Made by a program: the position numbers and the translations under genes. Positions 33,370-42,543 of a stretch of 64,000 nt of DNA are shown in pieces; the first letter of the stretch is position 1, and the number at the start of each line of letters is the position of its first letter. The stretch comes from Janthinobacterium sp. LM6 (lineage in GTDB: Bacteria; Pseudomonadota; Gammaproteobacteria; Burkholderiales; Burkholderiaceae_D). The stretch covers positions 2,728,001 through 2,792,000 of the forward strand of contig NZ_CP019510.1 in the NCBI RefSeq assembly GCF_002002885.1. Direction: 5' to 3'. The notes beneath the pieces are model-generated. The model did no database searches, was not told the origin of the DNA, and saw nothing but the letters and a program-made list of their open reading frames with translations.

Positions 33370-34455
33370 TCACTTCGCGGCCGGAATGTGCCCCACTGGA
33401 GGGCATTCCCCCGTCGACGCCCGCTGCATCAGGGTAAACGCCATCAAATGATGCGTGGCGGGCGCCGTTTCGCCCGCGCGGCGCTGGCGGATTTCGTCGA
33501 TCACCAGGGTGACCGCGGCGCGCGCCATGTCGGCGATGGGCTGGTGGATGGTGGTCAGCTCGGGCCAGACCGTGGTGGCGACGGGCGTGTCGTCGAAGCC
33601 GCACACGCTCAATTGCGCCGGTACCTGCAAGCCCATGCCGTGCGCCACGGCCAGGGTGGCGGCGGCCATGTCGTCGTTGCTGGCGAAGATGGCGCTGGGA
33701 TGCGGTGCGTGCGCCAGCAGCTGGCGCGCCGCATCGAGACCCGAACGATACGTAAAGTAACCTTGCGCTACCCTGTGCGGCGCTACCCGCAAGCCCGCTT
33801 CCCGCATGGCGTCCTCGAAGGCCTGGCGGCGCAGCAGGGCGGGCGTGTGCGCCGGATCGCCCTCGATGAAGCCGATGTCGCGGTGGCCCAGCGCGAGCAG
33901 GTGGCGCGTCATGGCCAGCGCGCCTTCGTAATCGTCGATGCGCACGGCCGATACGCCGGACGAGGGGCGCGCCGTGGCCACGGCGATGGCGGGGATGCCC
34001 ATCCGGTTCAGCTGGGCCAGCACTTCCGGCGAATCGCACAGGGGCGGCGGCACGAGGATGCCGTCCACACCGGCCGCCACCAGGCAATCGATGCCGGCGC
34101 GCTGGCTGTCGATGTCTTCGCAGCGTTCGAGCAGCAGCTGGCCGCCGCCCTGGCGGCATTGATCCATGGCGCCAACTAGAAATTCACTGAGGAAGGCCGC
34201 GCTCGGATTGCTGTACAACAGGCCGATGCGCAGGGTGCCGGTGCGGGCCGCCCTGGCCGCCAGGTTGGGCTGGTAGCGCAGGCTGGCGATCGCCGCCTCG
34301 ACCTTGTCGCGCGTGGCCGCGCTGACGCTGGCGCGCCCGTTGATCACGCGCGACACCGTCATGGCCGACACGCCGGCCAGGCGCGCCACGTCGTGCACGG
34401 TGGCGCCGCTGGCGGTGTCGGGGGCGGCGTGCGCCGCCTTATTCGAGGTGGCCAC
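33370..34455 (-). CDS. LacI family transcriptional repressor
   Basis: Repressor of 361 residues with the N-terminal LacI helix-turn-helix and hinge (ATVHDVARLAGVSAMTVSRV, then INGRASVSAATRDKVEAAIA) and a type I periplasmic-binding-like effector domain (LRIGLLYSNPSAAFLSEFLVG, ending SVCGFDDTPVATTVWPELTT). Its start lies inside the end of the glucokinase-RpiR gene (17-bp overlap), so both are cotranscribed leftward. The nearby 18-bp palindrome at 31166 is its probable operator; the effector is probably a hexose or its derivative. Confidence 0.9.
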   Translation of the reverse strand: MATSNKAAHAAPDTASGATVHDVARLAGVSAMTVSRVINGRASVSAATRDKVEAAIASLRYQPNLAARAARTGTLRIGLLYSNPSAAFLSEFLVGAMDQCRQGGGQLLLERCEDIDSQRAGIDCLVAAGVDGILVPPPLCDSPEVLAQLNRMGIPAIAVATARPSSGVSAVRIDDYEGALAMTRHLLALGHRDIGFIEGDPAHTPALLRRQAFEDAMREAGLRVAPHRVAQGYFTYRSGLDAARQLLAHAPHPSAIFASNDDMAAATLAVAHGMGLQVPAQLSVCGFDDTPVATTVWPELTTIHQPIADMARAAVTLVIDEIRQRRAGETAPATHHLMAFTLMQRASTGECPPVGHIPAAK

Positions 34456-36352
34456 CGAATTTCAGCTTGCCGCTGATGCGCATGCCGTGCAATTGCCCCT
34501 CTTCCAGTTCGGCGGCGCTGGTGCGCTGCGCCGTGTCGCGCCGCGCCAGTCCCACCGACAGGATATCGAGCATCATGAGCTGCAGCAGGCGCACAATCAT
34601 GGGCACGAAATTGAGGTTGCCTTCCGGGTGGTTCAATGTCAGCAGCACGTCGGCCAGCTTGGCCAGCGGCGAACCGCTGGCCGTAATCGCCAGCACGCGC
34701 GCGCCGCAGCCCTGCGCCACCTTGACGGTGCGCAGCAGGTCGGGCAGGGCGCCGGAACGGGAAATGACCAGCGCCACGTCGCCTGGTTTCAGCATGGCGG
34801 CGCTCATTTCCTGCGCCTGCGGGTCGGCAAAGAAGCTGCTGACGATGCCCAGGTTGAGCAATTTGTGCTGCATGTCGTCGGCCACCACGCGGGCGCTGCC
34901 CACGGCCAGCAATTCCACGCGCTGCGCGCCGCGCAGCAGTTCGATGGCGGCCGTCAGCGCTTTGACGTCGAGCATGTCGCGCAGGGCCAGCGCGGCCGAG
35001 GCATTATTGCCCAGTACCTTGCGCGCCAGTTCGGCGTCGGAATCCGAGATCTCCACGTGGCAGTGGGCCACCGTGATGGCGCCGCCCGTCAGCCCGGAGG
35101 CGAGCTTCAGCTTGAAATCGGCCAGGCCCTGCACGCCGATCGAGCGGCAAAAGCGCATCACGGTCGGCTGGCTCACGCCGACGCGCTGGGCGATTTCGGC
35201 GATCGGCAGGGTCAGCATGGCGTTCGGTTCCTTCAGGACCCAGTCGGCCACCTTGCATTCCGAGGGGCTCATCCTGCCGCGCGCCTGGCGCACGGATTCG
35301 AGCACGGGTGCGCCGGTATGGGCGCGCTTGAGCTTTTGCGCCAGGATGGCGGCGATGCCGAGGAAAGTCGGCAGTTCGGCCGTGATCAGAAAGGTGGGAA
35401 TCTGCGCCAGGTATTCGTTCAGGCGGCCTTTTTGCTCGAAGCGGGCGCGGAACTGCGACTGTTCGAACAGGGGGCCCAGGCGCGGCACGATGCCGCCGCC
35501 TATATAGATGCCGCCCAGCGCGCCCAGGGTCATGGCCACGTTGCCGGCGATGGAGCCGAGGATGGCGCAGAAGCAGTCCACCGCTTCGAGGCACACGTCG
35601 CATTCATTGTTCAGGGCGCGGCTGGTGATTTCGGCTGCCAGCAGCGGCAGCGCATCGGGCTTGCCGGCGCGTTCGGACAAAGCGCGGTAGATCAGTTCCA
35701 GGCCGCGCCCGGAAGCGAGGCGTTCGGCCGAGACGTGCGACAGTTCGCGCCAGGCGAAGGACAGCACGTCCATCTCGCGCTGGTCGCAGGGCGCGAAGCT
35801 GACGTGGCCCCCCTCGCTGCCCAGCGCGATCCAGCGGTCTTCGGCAGGGATCATGCCCGACACGCCCAGGCCCGTGCCCGAACCGAGCAGGCCGATGACG
35901 CTGTCGGCGCGCGCCATGCCGCCGCCGATCTGCAGGCGCTGGTCGGGCCGCAGATAGGGCAGGGCCATGGCCAGCGCCGTGAAGTCATTCACCACCAGCA
36001 GGGTGTCGAGGCCCAGCGTGGCGCGCATGGCCTCGATCGAGAAGAACCAGTGATGGTTCATCATGCGGATATTGTCGTCGTCGATGGGATTGGCGATGGC
36101 GATGGCCGCATGGCGCACGCGCGCCGAACCGGCGGCGCGCGCCTCGCTGCTATCCATATAGGCGGTGATGGCGTCGAGCAGCGACGCGTAGTCGTCGCAG
36201 GGCAGCACGGCGACCGCTTCCAGGTGGCCCTGGCGCGTTTCGAGCACGAAGCGCGCGTTGGTGCCGCCGATGTCGGCCAGCAAGCGTGGCCCTTCACTGA
36301 AACGCTCCGCCGGATCGCTGCCTGCTACTTCCATTTTTTCATCAATTTTCAT
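34439..36352 (-). CDS. Glucokinase fused to an RpiR/HexR-type regulator
   Basis: Bifunctional protein of 637 residues. Residues 1 to about 340 are a bacterial glucokinase: LLADIGGTNARFVLE (phosphate 1), LLVVNDFTALAMALPYL, GLLGSGTGLGVSG, and the substrate glutamate/histidine region ALGSEGGHVSFAP. From about 350 an RpiR-type helix-turn-helix follows (MSPSECKVADWVLKEPNAML, then IAEIAQRVGVSQPTVMRFCRSIG). An SIS sugar-phosphate domain (VELLAVGSARVVADDMQHK, VALVISRSGALPDLL) completes it. This fusion is known from Burkholderiales, where it couples glucose phosphorylation to control of hexose genes. It is divergent from the porin and importer genes. ATG 36352 was taken as the start. Confidence 0.93.
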   Translation of the reverse strand: MKIDEKMEVAGSDPAERFSEGPRLLADIGGTNARFVLETRQGHLEAVAVLPCDDYASLLDAITAYMDSSEARAAGSARVRHAAIAIANPIDDDNIRMMNHHWFFSIEAMRATLGLDTLLVVNDFTALAMALPYLRPDQRLQIGGGMARADSVIGLLGSGTGLGVSGMIPAEDRWIALGSEGGHVSFAPCDQREMDVLSFAWRELSHVSAERLASGRGLELIYRALSERAGKPDALPLLAAEITSRALNNECDVCLEAVDCFCAILGSIAGNVAMTLGALGGIYIGGGIVPRLGPLFEQSQFRARFEQKGRLNEYLAQIPTFLITAELPTFLGIAAILAQKLKRAHTGAPVLESVRQARGRMSPSECKVADWVLKEPNAMLTLPIAEIAQRVGVSQPTVMRFCRSIGVQGLADFKLKLASGLTGGAITVAHCHVEISDSDAELARKVLGNNASAALALRDMLDVKALTAAIELLRGAQRVELLAVGSARVVADDMQHKLLNLGIVSSFFADPQAQEMSAAMLKPGDVALVISRSGALPDLLRTVKVAQGCGARVLAITASGSPLAKLADVLLTLNHPEGNLNFVPMIVRLLQLMMLDILSVGLARRDTAQRTSAAELEEGQLHGMRISGKLKFGGHLE

Positions 36353-36698
36353 GGCGGTGCCTAGTCTCGTCTGCGTGCGCTGTCGTGGCGGCGCACTGTC
36401 GTTATGGCAAAAACCAAGGATTTTAATTCGTATACGTGCCGCGTGCCGAAAAATGCGGGACGCCTGCGTAAATGCTTGCCCGCAGTGCCGGAAACGGGCG
36501 GCGCCAGCGGAAAAAACGGGGCAGTCAATGCGCCTGTCGGTACGCAAATAAAGTGTCGCAGAGTAGTCGTAGGATTACAACATAATATGTTGATATTTGT
36601 TCGTAGTATAGTTACTATGTCCCTGCTGGAAAGAATTCTGGCCAGTACATTCGGCCACGAATGACTAGATAAAAAATAAATTACTGAGGAGACTTACC
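36353..36698. promoter_or_regulatory. 346-bp divergent regulatory region, glk-rpiR / porin
   Basis: No gene is visible here. Near the porin side a promoter reads TTGATA (36590-36595), 17 bp, TACTAT (36613-36618). An inverted repeat TAGTA-TAGT-TACTA (36604-36617) overlaps its -10 region. A second one, AACAT-AAT-ATGTT (36579-36591), overlaps the -35 region. GTAGTCGT (36563-36570) recurs before the binding-protein gene (38073-38080). These are candidate sites for the RpiR or LacI proteins encoded next door. The 200 bp nearer glk are GC-rich with no clear signal. Confidence 0.6.
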
Positions 36699-37988
36699 AT
36701 GCTGCATCGCACCATGTTGAAGGCCGTGTTGAAAACACTGCCAGCTGCCATCGTCTTAGCCATCGCCAGCGGTTCCGCTGCCGCCGACCCGATGTACCCA
36801 TCCGACTCCGAAGGCTTCCACGGCTACCTGCGCGCCGGCGCCGGCAGCAATACGTCGGGCGACGGCGGTTCGCAAGGCTGCTTCGGCCTGGGCGGCAATA
36901 CCATGAAATACCGTCTGGGCAATGAGTGCGACGCCTACACGGAATTCGGCTACACCAAGTCCGTCGCCAAGTCCGGCGGCGTGAACTACCTGGCCACCAT
37001 CTGGGTCAACGCTTACGCGCCAAACTCGGATTTCGGCGACAACAAGCTGGGCATCGTCAAGGCCTACGTCGAAGCGCAGGGACTCGATTTCCTGAACGGC
37101 GGCACGGCCTGGATCGGCAAACGCTTCTACTACCGTCCTGACATCCACATGTTGGACTTGCAATATATCAACATGAACGGCACGGGCGCCGGCCTGGACC
37201 GCATTCCCGCTGGCCCGGGTAAATTCTCGTATGCCTTCTTCAAGGACAACGACTTCAACGAGTTCAATGATGACGGTACCATTCGTGGCACCAAGTCGGC
37301 CGTGCGCCAGAACTTCATCTACGGTGAAATCCCCGTGAATGAAAACGGCACGCTGGACCTGGCCGCGACCTACATCATCGGCGAAGGCAAGGACAACGAC
37401 GCTTTTGGCAAGAAGCACAACGGCTGGCAGCTGTCGGCATTCCACCGTCAAGGTAAAGTGTTTGGCGGCGGCAATACCTTCGGCGTGCAGTACGGCGTCG
37501 GTCCCGGCACCGGCAAGGGCGCGCAGTTCGGCGCTTCGGGCGACACCGGTTTGGGTTCGGACGTGAAACGCACGCGCATCTTCAATGACATGGCGATCCA
37601 GCCGATGGCCAACTTCGGCATGGAATTCGTCGCCCTGTGGCAAAAAGACGAGTCGAACGCCAAGGGTTCGTCGACCTGGACCTCGGTCGGCGTGCGTCCC
37701 GTGTACGCATTCACCGACAACTTCAAGCTGGTGGGCGAACTGGGCACGGACCGCGTGACGCAAGCGGGCGGCCAGCCAGCCAAGCGGCTGACCAAGCTGA
37801 CCATCGCGCCGACGATCTCGGCCGGCCCTGGCCTGTGGTCGCGTCCTGAACTGCGCGCTTTCGTGACCTACGGCAAATGGAACGATGCGGCCACCGCCTC
37901 GGTCAATGCGTCGAACAACGGCGGCCCGATCTACAACAACAATACCAGCGGCACGTCCTATGGTTTCCAGGTGGAAACTTGGTTCTAA
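36699..37988 (+). CDS. LamB/maltoporin-type carbohydrate porin
   Basis: Outer-membrane 18-strand porin of 429 residues with a signal peptide (to about residue 28, GSAAADP). The mature start matches LamB family proteins: GFHGYLRAGAGSNTSGDGG, CFGLGGNTMKYRLGNECDAY and EFGYTKSV. The C-terminus ends VETWF, with the terminal Phe needed for barrel insertion. GAGGAG precedes the ATG. It would let hexoses or oligosaccharides into the periplasm for the ABC importer encoded next, although a terminator separates the two. Confidence 0.9.
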   Translation: MLHRTMLKAVLKTLPAAIVLAIASGSAAADPMYPSDSEGFHGYLRAGAGSNTSGDGGSQGCFGLGGNTMKYRLGNECDAYTEFGYTKSVAKSGGVNYLATIWVNAYAPNSDFGDNKLGIVKAYVEAQGLDFLNGGTAWIGKRFYYRPDIHMLDLQYINMNGTGAGLDRIPAGPGKFSYAFFKDNDFNEFNDDGTIRGTKSAVRQNFIYGEIPVNENGTLDLAATYIIGEGKDNDAFGKKHNGWQLSAFHRQGKVFGGGNTFGVQYGVGPGTGKGAQFGASGDTGLGSDVKRTRIFNDMAIQPMANFGMEFVALWQKDESNAKGSSTWTSVGVRPVYAFTDNFKLVGELGTDRVTQAGGQPAKRLTKLTIAPTISAGPGLWSRPELRAFVTYGKWNDAATASVNASNNGGPIYNNNTSGTSYGFQVETWF

Positions 37989-38021
37989 GTTTGCAGGCGT
38001 AGTCAGTCTAGATCAACCTGG

Positions 38022-38045
38022 CGCATCCTTCGCGGATGCGTTTTT
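38022..38045 (+). terminator. Terminator after the porin gene
   Basis: CGCATCC (38022-38028), loop TTCGC, GGATGCG (38034-38040), then TTTTT. Confidence 0.85.
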
Positions 38046-38232
38046 GGCGCCGTCCCGTGATATAAATGCAATGTAGTCGTTTCATGGATCACGGCGCCGT
38101 CTTTACACCAAGATGATGCCCGTTTGCAAGCGGGTCTGAGCACAAGAGCGCCGGTACAGGCGCAGATTTCACCTTTTTCGGCCCCCGTATGCCGAAGCCC
38201 CCTAAAAGCTTGATCAAAAAAGGAATGTGGAG

Positions 38233-39486
38233 ATGAAACTGAAATTCAAGATTACCCAACTGGCCGCGTTGACCACCCTGGCATTCGCCGGCAGCGCCTT
38301 TGCGACCGACGTGGAAGTGTTGCACTACTGGACCTCCGGCGGCGAAGCGAAGTCCGTGGGCCAGTTGCAGCAAATCGTGAAGGAAAGCGGCTTCGGCTGG
38401 AAAGACTTCGCCGTGGCTGGCGGCGCTGGCGAAAACGCCGCGACCGCGCTGAAAACCCGCGTCATTTCCGGCAATCCGCCAACGGCCGCCCAGATCAAGG
38501 GCCCATCGATCCAGGAGTGGGGCGCGGAAGGCGTGCTGGCCAATATCGATGATGCCGCCATTCCAGGCAAATGGGATGCCGTGCTGCCGAAAGTCGTCGC
38601 CGACATCATGAAATACAAGGGCCACTACGTTGCCGCTCCCGTCAACGTCCACCGCGTCAACTGGATGTGGGTCAATCCGGAAGTGCTGAAAAAAGCCGGC
38701 GTGGCCACCACCCCGACCACCTGGGATGCGTTCTTCGACGCGGCCGAGAAAATCAAGAAATCGGGCGGCATCGCGATCGCCCACGGCGGCCAGCCATGGC
38801 AGGACGCCACCGTGTTTGAATCCGTCGCGCTGGGCGTGGGCGGCACCGAATTCTACAAAAAGGCCATCCTCAAGCTGGACCAGAAGGAATTGACCGGCCC
38901 GACCATGCTCAAGGTGTTCGACACCCTGGGCAAGGTGAAGACCTACATCGACAAGGATGCGGCAGGCCGCGACTGGAACCTGGCCACCGCCATGGTCATC
39001 AACAACAAGGCCGGCTTCCAGTTCATGGGCGACTGGGCCAAGGGCGAGTTCACGGCTGCCGGCAAGGTGCCGGGCAAGGACTACCTGTGCGTAGCAGCGC
39101 CAGGCACGGACAAGGCCTATACCTTCAACATCGATTCGTTTGCCATGTTCACGCAAAAGGATGCGAATGCGAAGAAAGGGCAGATCGCCCTGGCCAACGC
39201 CATCATGAATCCGAAGTTCCAGTCGATCTTCAACCTGAACAAGGGTTCCATCCCCGTGCGTTCCGGCGTATCGAAGGACAAGTTTGACGCTTGCGCCCTG
39301 AAATCGATGGAAGACATGGACGCCACCAACAAGACCGGCGGCCTGGTGCCATCGTTCGCCCACGGCATGGCGCTGGCATCGGCCACGCAAGGCGCCGTGA
39401 CCGACGTCATCGCCAAGTTCATGAACACCAACATGAGCTCGAAAGACGCGGTTGCTGCATTGGCCAAAGCGGCAAAAGTGAAGTAA
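38233..39486 (+). CDS. Sugar ABC transporter substrate-binding protein (GtsA-like)
   Basis: Periplasmic binding protein of 417 residues, extracellular-solute family 1. ATG 38233 begins a signal peptide (LAALTTLAFAGSAFAT). The mature N-terminus VEVLHYWTSGGEAKSVGQL and GNPPTAAQIKGPSIQEWG are typical of the glucose/mannose binding proteins GtsA of pseudomonads. Two permeases and an ATPase follow, giving a complete importer. A strong 9-bp intercistronic hairpin lies after the stop, which probably raises binding-protein mRNA over permease mRNA. Confidence 0.92.
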   Translation: MKLKFKITQLAALTTLAFAGSAFATDVEVLHYWTSGGEAKSVGQLQQIVKESGFGWKDFAVAGGAGENAATALKTRVISGNPPTAAQIKGPSIQEWGAEGVLANIDDAAIPGKWDAVLPKVVADIMKYKGHYVAAPVNVHRVNWMWVNPEVLKKAGVATTPTTWDAFFDAAEKIKKSGGIAIAHGGQPWQDATVFESVALGVGGTEFYKKAILKLDQKELTGPTMLKVFDTLGKVKTYIDKDAAGRDWNLATAMVINNKAGFQFMGDWAKGEFTAAGKVPGKDYLCVAAPGTDKAYTFNIDSFAMFTQKDANAKKGQIALANAIMNPKFQSIFNLNKGSIPVRSGVSKDKFDACALKSMEDMDATNKTGGLVPSFAHGMALASATQGAVTDVIAKFMNTNMSSKDAVAALAKAAKVK

Positions 39487-39493
39487 TCACGAC

Positions 39494-39517
39494 GGCGCCG
39501 GCACTCCCGCCGGCGCC
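39494..39517 (+). other. Intercistronic hairpin between binding protein and permease
   Basis: Perfect 9-bp stem GGCGCCGGC (39494-39502) / GCCGGCGCC (39509-39517), loop ACTCCC, with no following T-run. It probably protects the upstream mRNA end and lowers permease expression. Confidence 0.65.
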
Positions 39518-39602
39518 CGCTGCATCGCATGCATCGCAGGCGTCCGCCCTGGCTTTCGGCCGGGCCGGCGCCACACGCAGTTTTTACTTCTACGGCTGTC
39601 CT

Positions 39603-40487
39603 ATGTCCATACGCAAGCAATTCGACCGATGGATACCGCAGATGGTGCTGGGCCCCACGCTCATCGCCAGCCTGGTATTCGTCTATGGTTTTATCTTTTT
39701 GACCGGTTGGCTGTCGCTGACCGAATCGCGGCTGATGCCGAACTACGAGTTCGCCGGCCTGGTGCAATATTACGAGCTGTTCGACAACGAGCGCTGGTGG
39801 ACCTCGCTCAAGAACCTCGGCATCTTCGGTGTCCTGTTCATCGGTTGCAGCATCGCCATCGGCCTGTTCCTGGCCATCCTGCTGGACCAGAAAATCCGCG
39901 CCGAAGGCGCGCTGCGCGCCATCTACCTGTATCCGATGGCGCTGTCCTTCATCGTCACCGGCACGGCCTGGAAATGGATGCTCAATCCCAGCCTGGGCCT
40001 GGAAAAGGTCATGCACGACTGGGGCTGGACCTCGTTTACCTTCGACTGGCTGGTGAACTCCGACATGGCCATCTACACGGTGGTGATCGCCGGCGTGTGG
40101 CAATCGTCGGGTTTCGTCATGGCCCTGTTCCTGGCCGGCCTGCGCGGCATCGATGATGAAATCATCAAGGCGGCGCAAGTCGATGGCGCATCGCTGCCGA
40201 CGATCTACTGGCGCATCGTGATTCCCGCCATGCGTCCCGTGTTCTTCAGCGTGCTGCTGATCCTCGCGCATATCGCCATCAAGAGCTTCGACCTGGTCAT
40301 CGCATTGACGGCTGGCGGACCTGGCAACTCGTCGTCCGTGCCGGCCATCTTCATGTACCAGTTTTCCTTCACCCGCGGCCAGCTGGGCCTGGGCTCGGCA
40401 TCGGCCATGATGATGCTGGCCACCATCGTGGCCGTGCTCGTGCCGCTGATGTACCTGGAAACGCGCAGCGCAAAGGCGATGAGATGA
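39603..40487 (+). CDS. Sugar ABC transporter permease (MalF-like)
   Basis: Inner-membrane permease of 294 residues with six predicted helices. The coupling helix has the EAA-type motif EIIKAAQVDGASLPTIYWRIVIPAM. ATG 39603 is chosen because the first membrane segment (MVLGPTLIASLVFVYGFIFL) starts soon after. It overlaps the next permease gene by 4 bp (ATGA). With its partners it imports the sugar bound by the preceding protein. Confidence 0.92.
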   Translation: MSIRKQFDRWIPQMVLGPTLIASLVFVYGFIFLTGWLSLTESRLMPNYEFAGLVQYYELFDNERWWTSLKNLGIFGVLFIGCSIAIGLFLAILLDQKIRAEGALRAIYLYPMALSFIVTGTAWKWMLNPSLGLEKVMHDWGWTSFTFDWLVNSDMAIYTVVIAGVWQSSGFVMALFLAGLRGIDDEIIKAAQVDGASLPTIYWRIVIPAMRPVFFSVLLILAHIAIKSFDLVIALTAGGPGNSSSVPAIFMYQFSFTRGQLGLGSASAMMMLATIVAVLVPLMYLETRSAKAMR

Positions 40488-41353
40488 CACCTACCCCCAA
40501 TAATCGCCTCACCCTCGGACGGGTGGTTGTATACCTGCTGCTGATCCTGTTTGCGGTGTACTACATCGTGCCCCTGTACGTGACCCTGTCGACGTCGTTC
40601 AAGTCGCTCGACGAGATCCGCAGCGGCAACCTGCTGGCACTGCCGCACGTGTGGCAGTTCGATTCCTGGTCCAAGGCCTGGTCGTCGGCCTGCACGGGCG
40701 TCACCTGCGACGGCATGCAGCCGTTCTTCTGGAACTCGATCAAGATGGTGATTCCCGCCGTGCTGATCTCGACCTTCCTGGGCGCCTTCAACGGCTATGT
40801 ATTTGCGCACTGGCGCTTCCGCGGTTCGGAAATCCTGTTTGCCGCCCTGCTGGTGGGTTGCTTCATTCCGTTCCAGGTGGTGATCCTGCCGATGGCGCGC
40901 CTGCTGGGCGAATTCGGCCTGGCCAACACGACTACCGGCCTGGTCTTCGTCCACGTGGTGTATGGCACGGCGTTCACGACCCTGTTCTTCCGTAACTACT
41001 ATATCGGCGTGCCGGAAGAATTGATCAAGGCGGCCCGCATCGACGGCGCCGGCTTCTTCTTGATCTTCCGCAAGATCGTGCTGCCGATTTCGGGTCCGAT
41101 TTTCGTCGTCTGCATCATCTGGCAATTCACGCAGATCTGGAACGACTTCCTGTTCGGCATCGTCTTCGCCAGCGGCGATTCGCAGCCGATCACGGTGGGC
41201 TTGAACAACCTGGTTAACACGTCCACGGGCGTGAAGGAATACAACGTCAACATGGCGGCCGCGGTGATTGCCGCGCTGCCGACCCTGCTGGTCTATCTGG
41301 TCGCAGGCCGTTATTTTGTGCGCGGTCTGACCGCAGGCGCAGTCAAAGGTTAA
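40484..41353 (+). CDS. Sugar ABC transporter permease (MalG-like)
   Basis: Inner-membrane permease of 289 residues, six helices, with the EAA motif ELIKAARIDGAGFFLIFRKIVLPISGP. The large second loop is cysteine-containing (SACTGVTCDGMQPFFWNS), like GtsC-type permeases. It is coupled to the first permease by overlap and followed 9 bp later by the ATPase gene. Confidence 0.92.
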   Translation: MTPTPNNRLTLGRVVVYLLLILFAVYYIVPLYVTLSTSFKSLDEIRSGNLLALPHVWQFDSWSKAWSSACTGVTCDGMQPFFWNSIKMVIPAVLISTFLGAFNGYVFAHWRFRGSEILFAALLVGCFIPFQVVILPMARLLGEFGLANTTTGLVFVHVVYGTAFTTLFFRNYYIGVPEELIKAARIDGAGFFLIFRKIVLPISGPIFVVCIIWQFTQIWNDFLFGIVFASGDSQPITVGLNNLVNTSTGVKEYNVNMAAAVIAALPTLLVYLVAGRYFVRGLTAGAVKG

Positions 41354-41362
41354 GGAAAGAAT

Positions 41363-42472
41363 ATGTCCAGTTTATCGATACGCAGCATCCGCAAGGTGTA
41401 CACGAATGGCGTCGAAGTCTTGAAAGGCATCGACATCGAGATCAAGGATGGCCAGTTCCTGATCCTCGTCGGCGGCTCCGGCTCCGGCAAGTCGACCTTG
41501 CTCAACATGGTGGCCGGCCTGGAAAGCGTCACGTCGGGCGAAATCCTCATCGACGGCAAGGTGGTCAACGACCTGCCGCCGAAGGACCGCGACATCGCCA
41601 TGGTGTTCCAGTCGTATGCGCTGTACCCGTCGATGACGGTGCGCGAAAACATCGCGTTTGGCCTGAACGTGAAAAAGGTACCGAAGGCGGAGCAGGAAGA
41701 AATCGTCGCCCGCGTCGCCGAAACCCTGCAGATCACGCATTTGCTGGACCGCCGCCCGGCGCAGCTGTCCGGCGGGCAGCGTCAGCGCGTGGCCATGGGC
41801 CGCGCCATCTCGCGCAAGCCGTCGCTGTTCCTGTTCGACGAACCGCTGTCGAACCTGGACGCCAAGCTGCGCGTGGAAATGCGCGCCGAGATCAAGCTGC
41901 TGCACCAGCGCCTGAAGGCCACCATCGTCTACGTCACGCATGACCAGATCGAGGCGATGACCATGGGCGATTTGATCGCCGTCATGAAGGATGGGGTGGT
42001 GCAGCAACTGGGCACGCCGCAGGAAATCTACGACAATCCGGCCAACCTGTTCGTGGCCGGCTTCATCGGCTCGCCATCGATGAACTTCATCACCGTCAAA
42101 CCTGTCGTCGAGGGCAACGAGGTGTTTGCCGCCATCGACAACGCGGGCAAGAGCATGCGCCTGGCCTTGCCGTTCGCCGCCGACAAGCTGCGCAGCTATG
42201 CTGGCCGCGACGTGATCCTGGGCGTGCGCCCGGAGCAGATCACGGACATGAGCAGCGCGCACGGCGACGTGGGCCAGGAACTGGGTTGCCTGATCGACCT
42301 GGTCGAGCCGACCGGTCCGGATACGCTGCTGACGACGCGCCTGAACGGCGCCGCCGTCACCTGCCGCACGCATCCGCGCGAAGCCGTGCTGCCAGGGCAG
42401 ACCATGCAGCTGTCGTTCAACCTGTCGAAAGCGGCCCTGTTCGATCCGGAGAATGGTGAACGCATCGCGTAA
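41363..42472 (+). CDS. Sugar ABC transporter ATP-binding protein (UgpC/MalK type)
   Basis: ATPase of 369 residues. Walker A is GGSGSGKST, the signature is [15 protein letters not shown], Walker B is SLFLFDEP, and the switch histidine is in YVTHDQ. A C-terminal regulatory OB domain (about 240-369) is present, as in MalK/UgpC. It energises the two permeases upstream. The operon ends at the palindromic terminator 22 bp downstream. Confidence 0.93.
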   Translation: MSSLSIRSIRKVYTNGVEVLKGIDIEIKDGQFLILVGGSGSGKSTLLNMVAGLESVTSGEILIDGKVVNDLPPKDRDIAMVFQSYALYPSMTVRENIAFGLNVKKVPKAEQEEIVARVAETLQITHLLDRRPAQLSGGQRQRVAMGRAISRKPSLFLFDEPLSNLDAKLRVEMRAEIKLLHQRLKATIVYVTHDQIEAMTMGDLIAVMKDGVVQQLGTPQEIYDNPANLFVAGFIGSPSMNFITVKPVVEGNEVFAAIDNAGKSMRLALPFAADKLRSYAGRDVILGVRPEQITDMSSAHGDVGQELGCLIDLVEPTGPDTLLTTRLNGAAVTCRTHPREAVLPGQTMQLSFNLSKAALFDPENGERIA

Positions 42473-42493
42473 GCAAGCGACGCTGCCCATAAA

Positions 42494-42531
42494 AACGGCC
42501 CGCCTGTCAGCTGACAGGCGGGCCGTTGTCG
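42494..42531. terminator. Bidirectional terminator, 34-bp perfect palindrome
   Basis: Two perfect 17-bp arms, AACGGCCCGCCTGTCAG (42494-42510) and CTGACAGGCGGGCCGTT (42511-42527), meet at the centre. On the minus strand the stem runs into TTTTT (complement of 42491-42495). On the plus strand it runs into GTTGTCGTTT. It closes both the sugar importer operon and the convergent ParB-fold gene. Confidence 0.88.
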
Positions 42532-42543
42532 TTTGCGCCGCGC

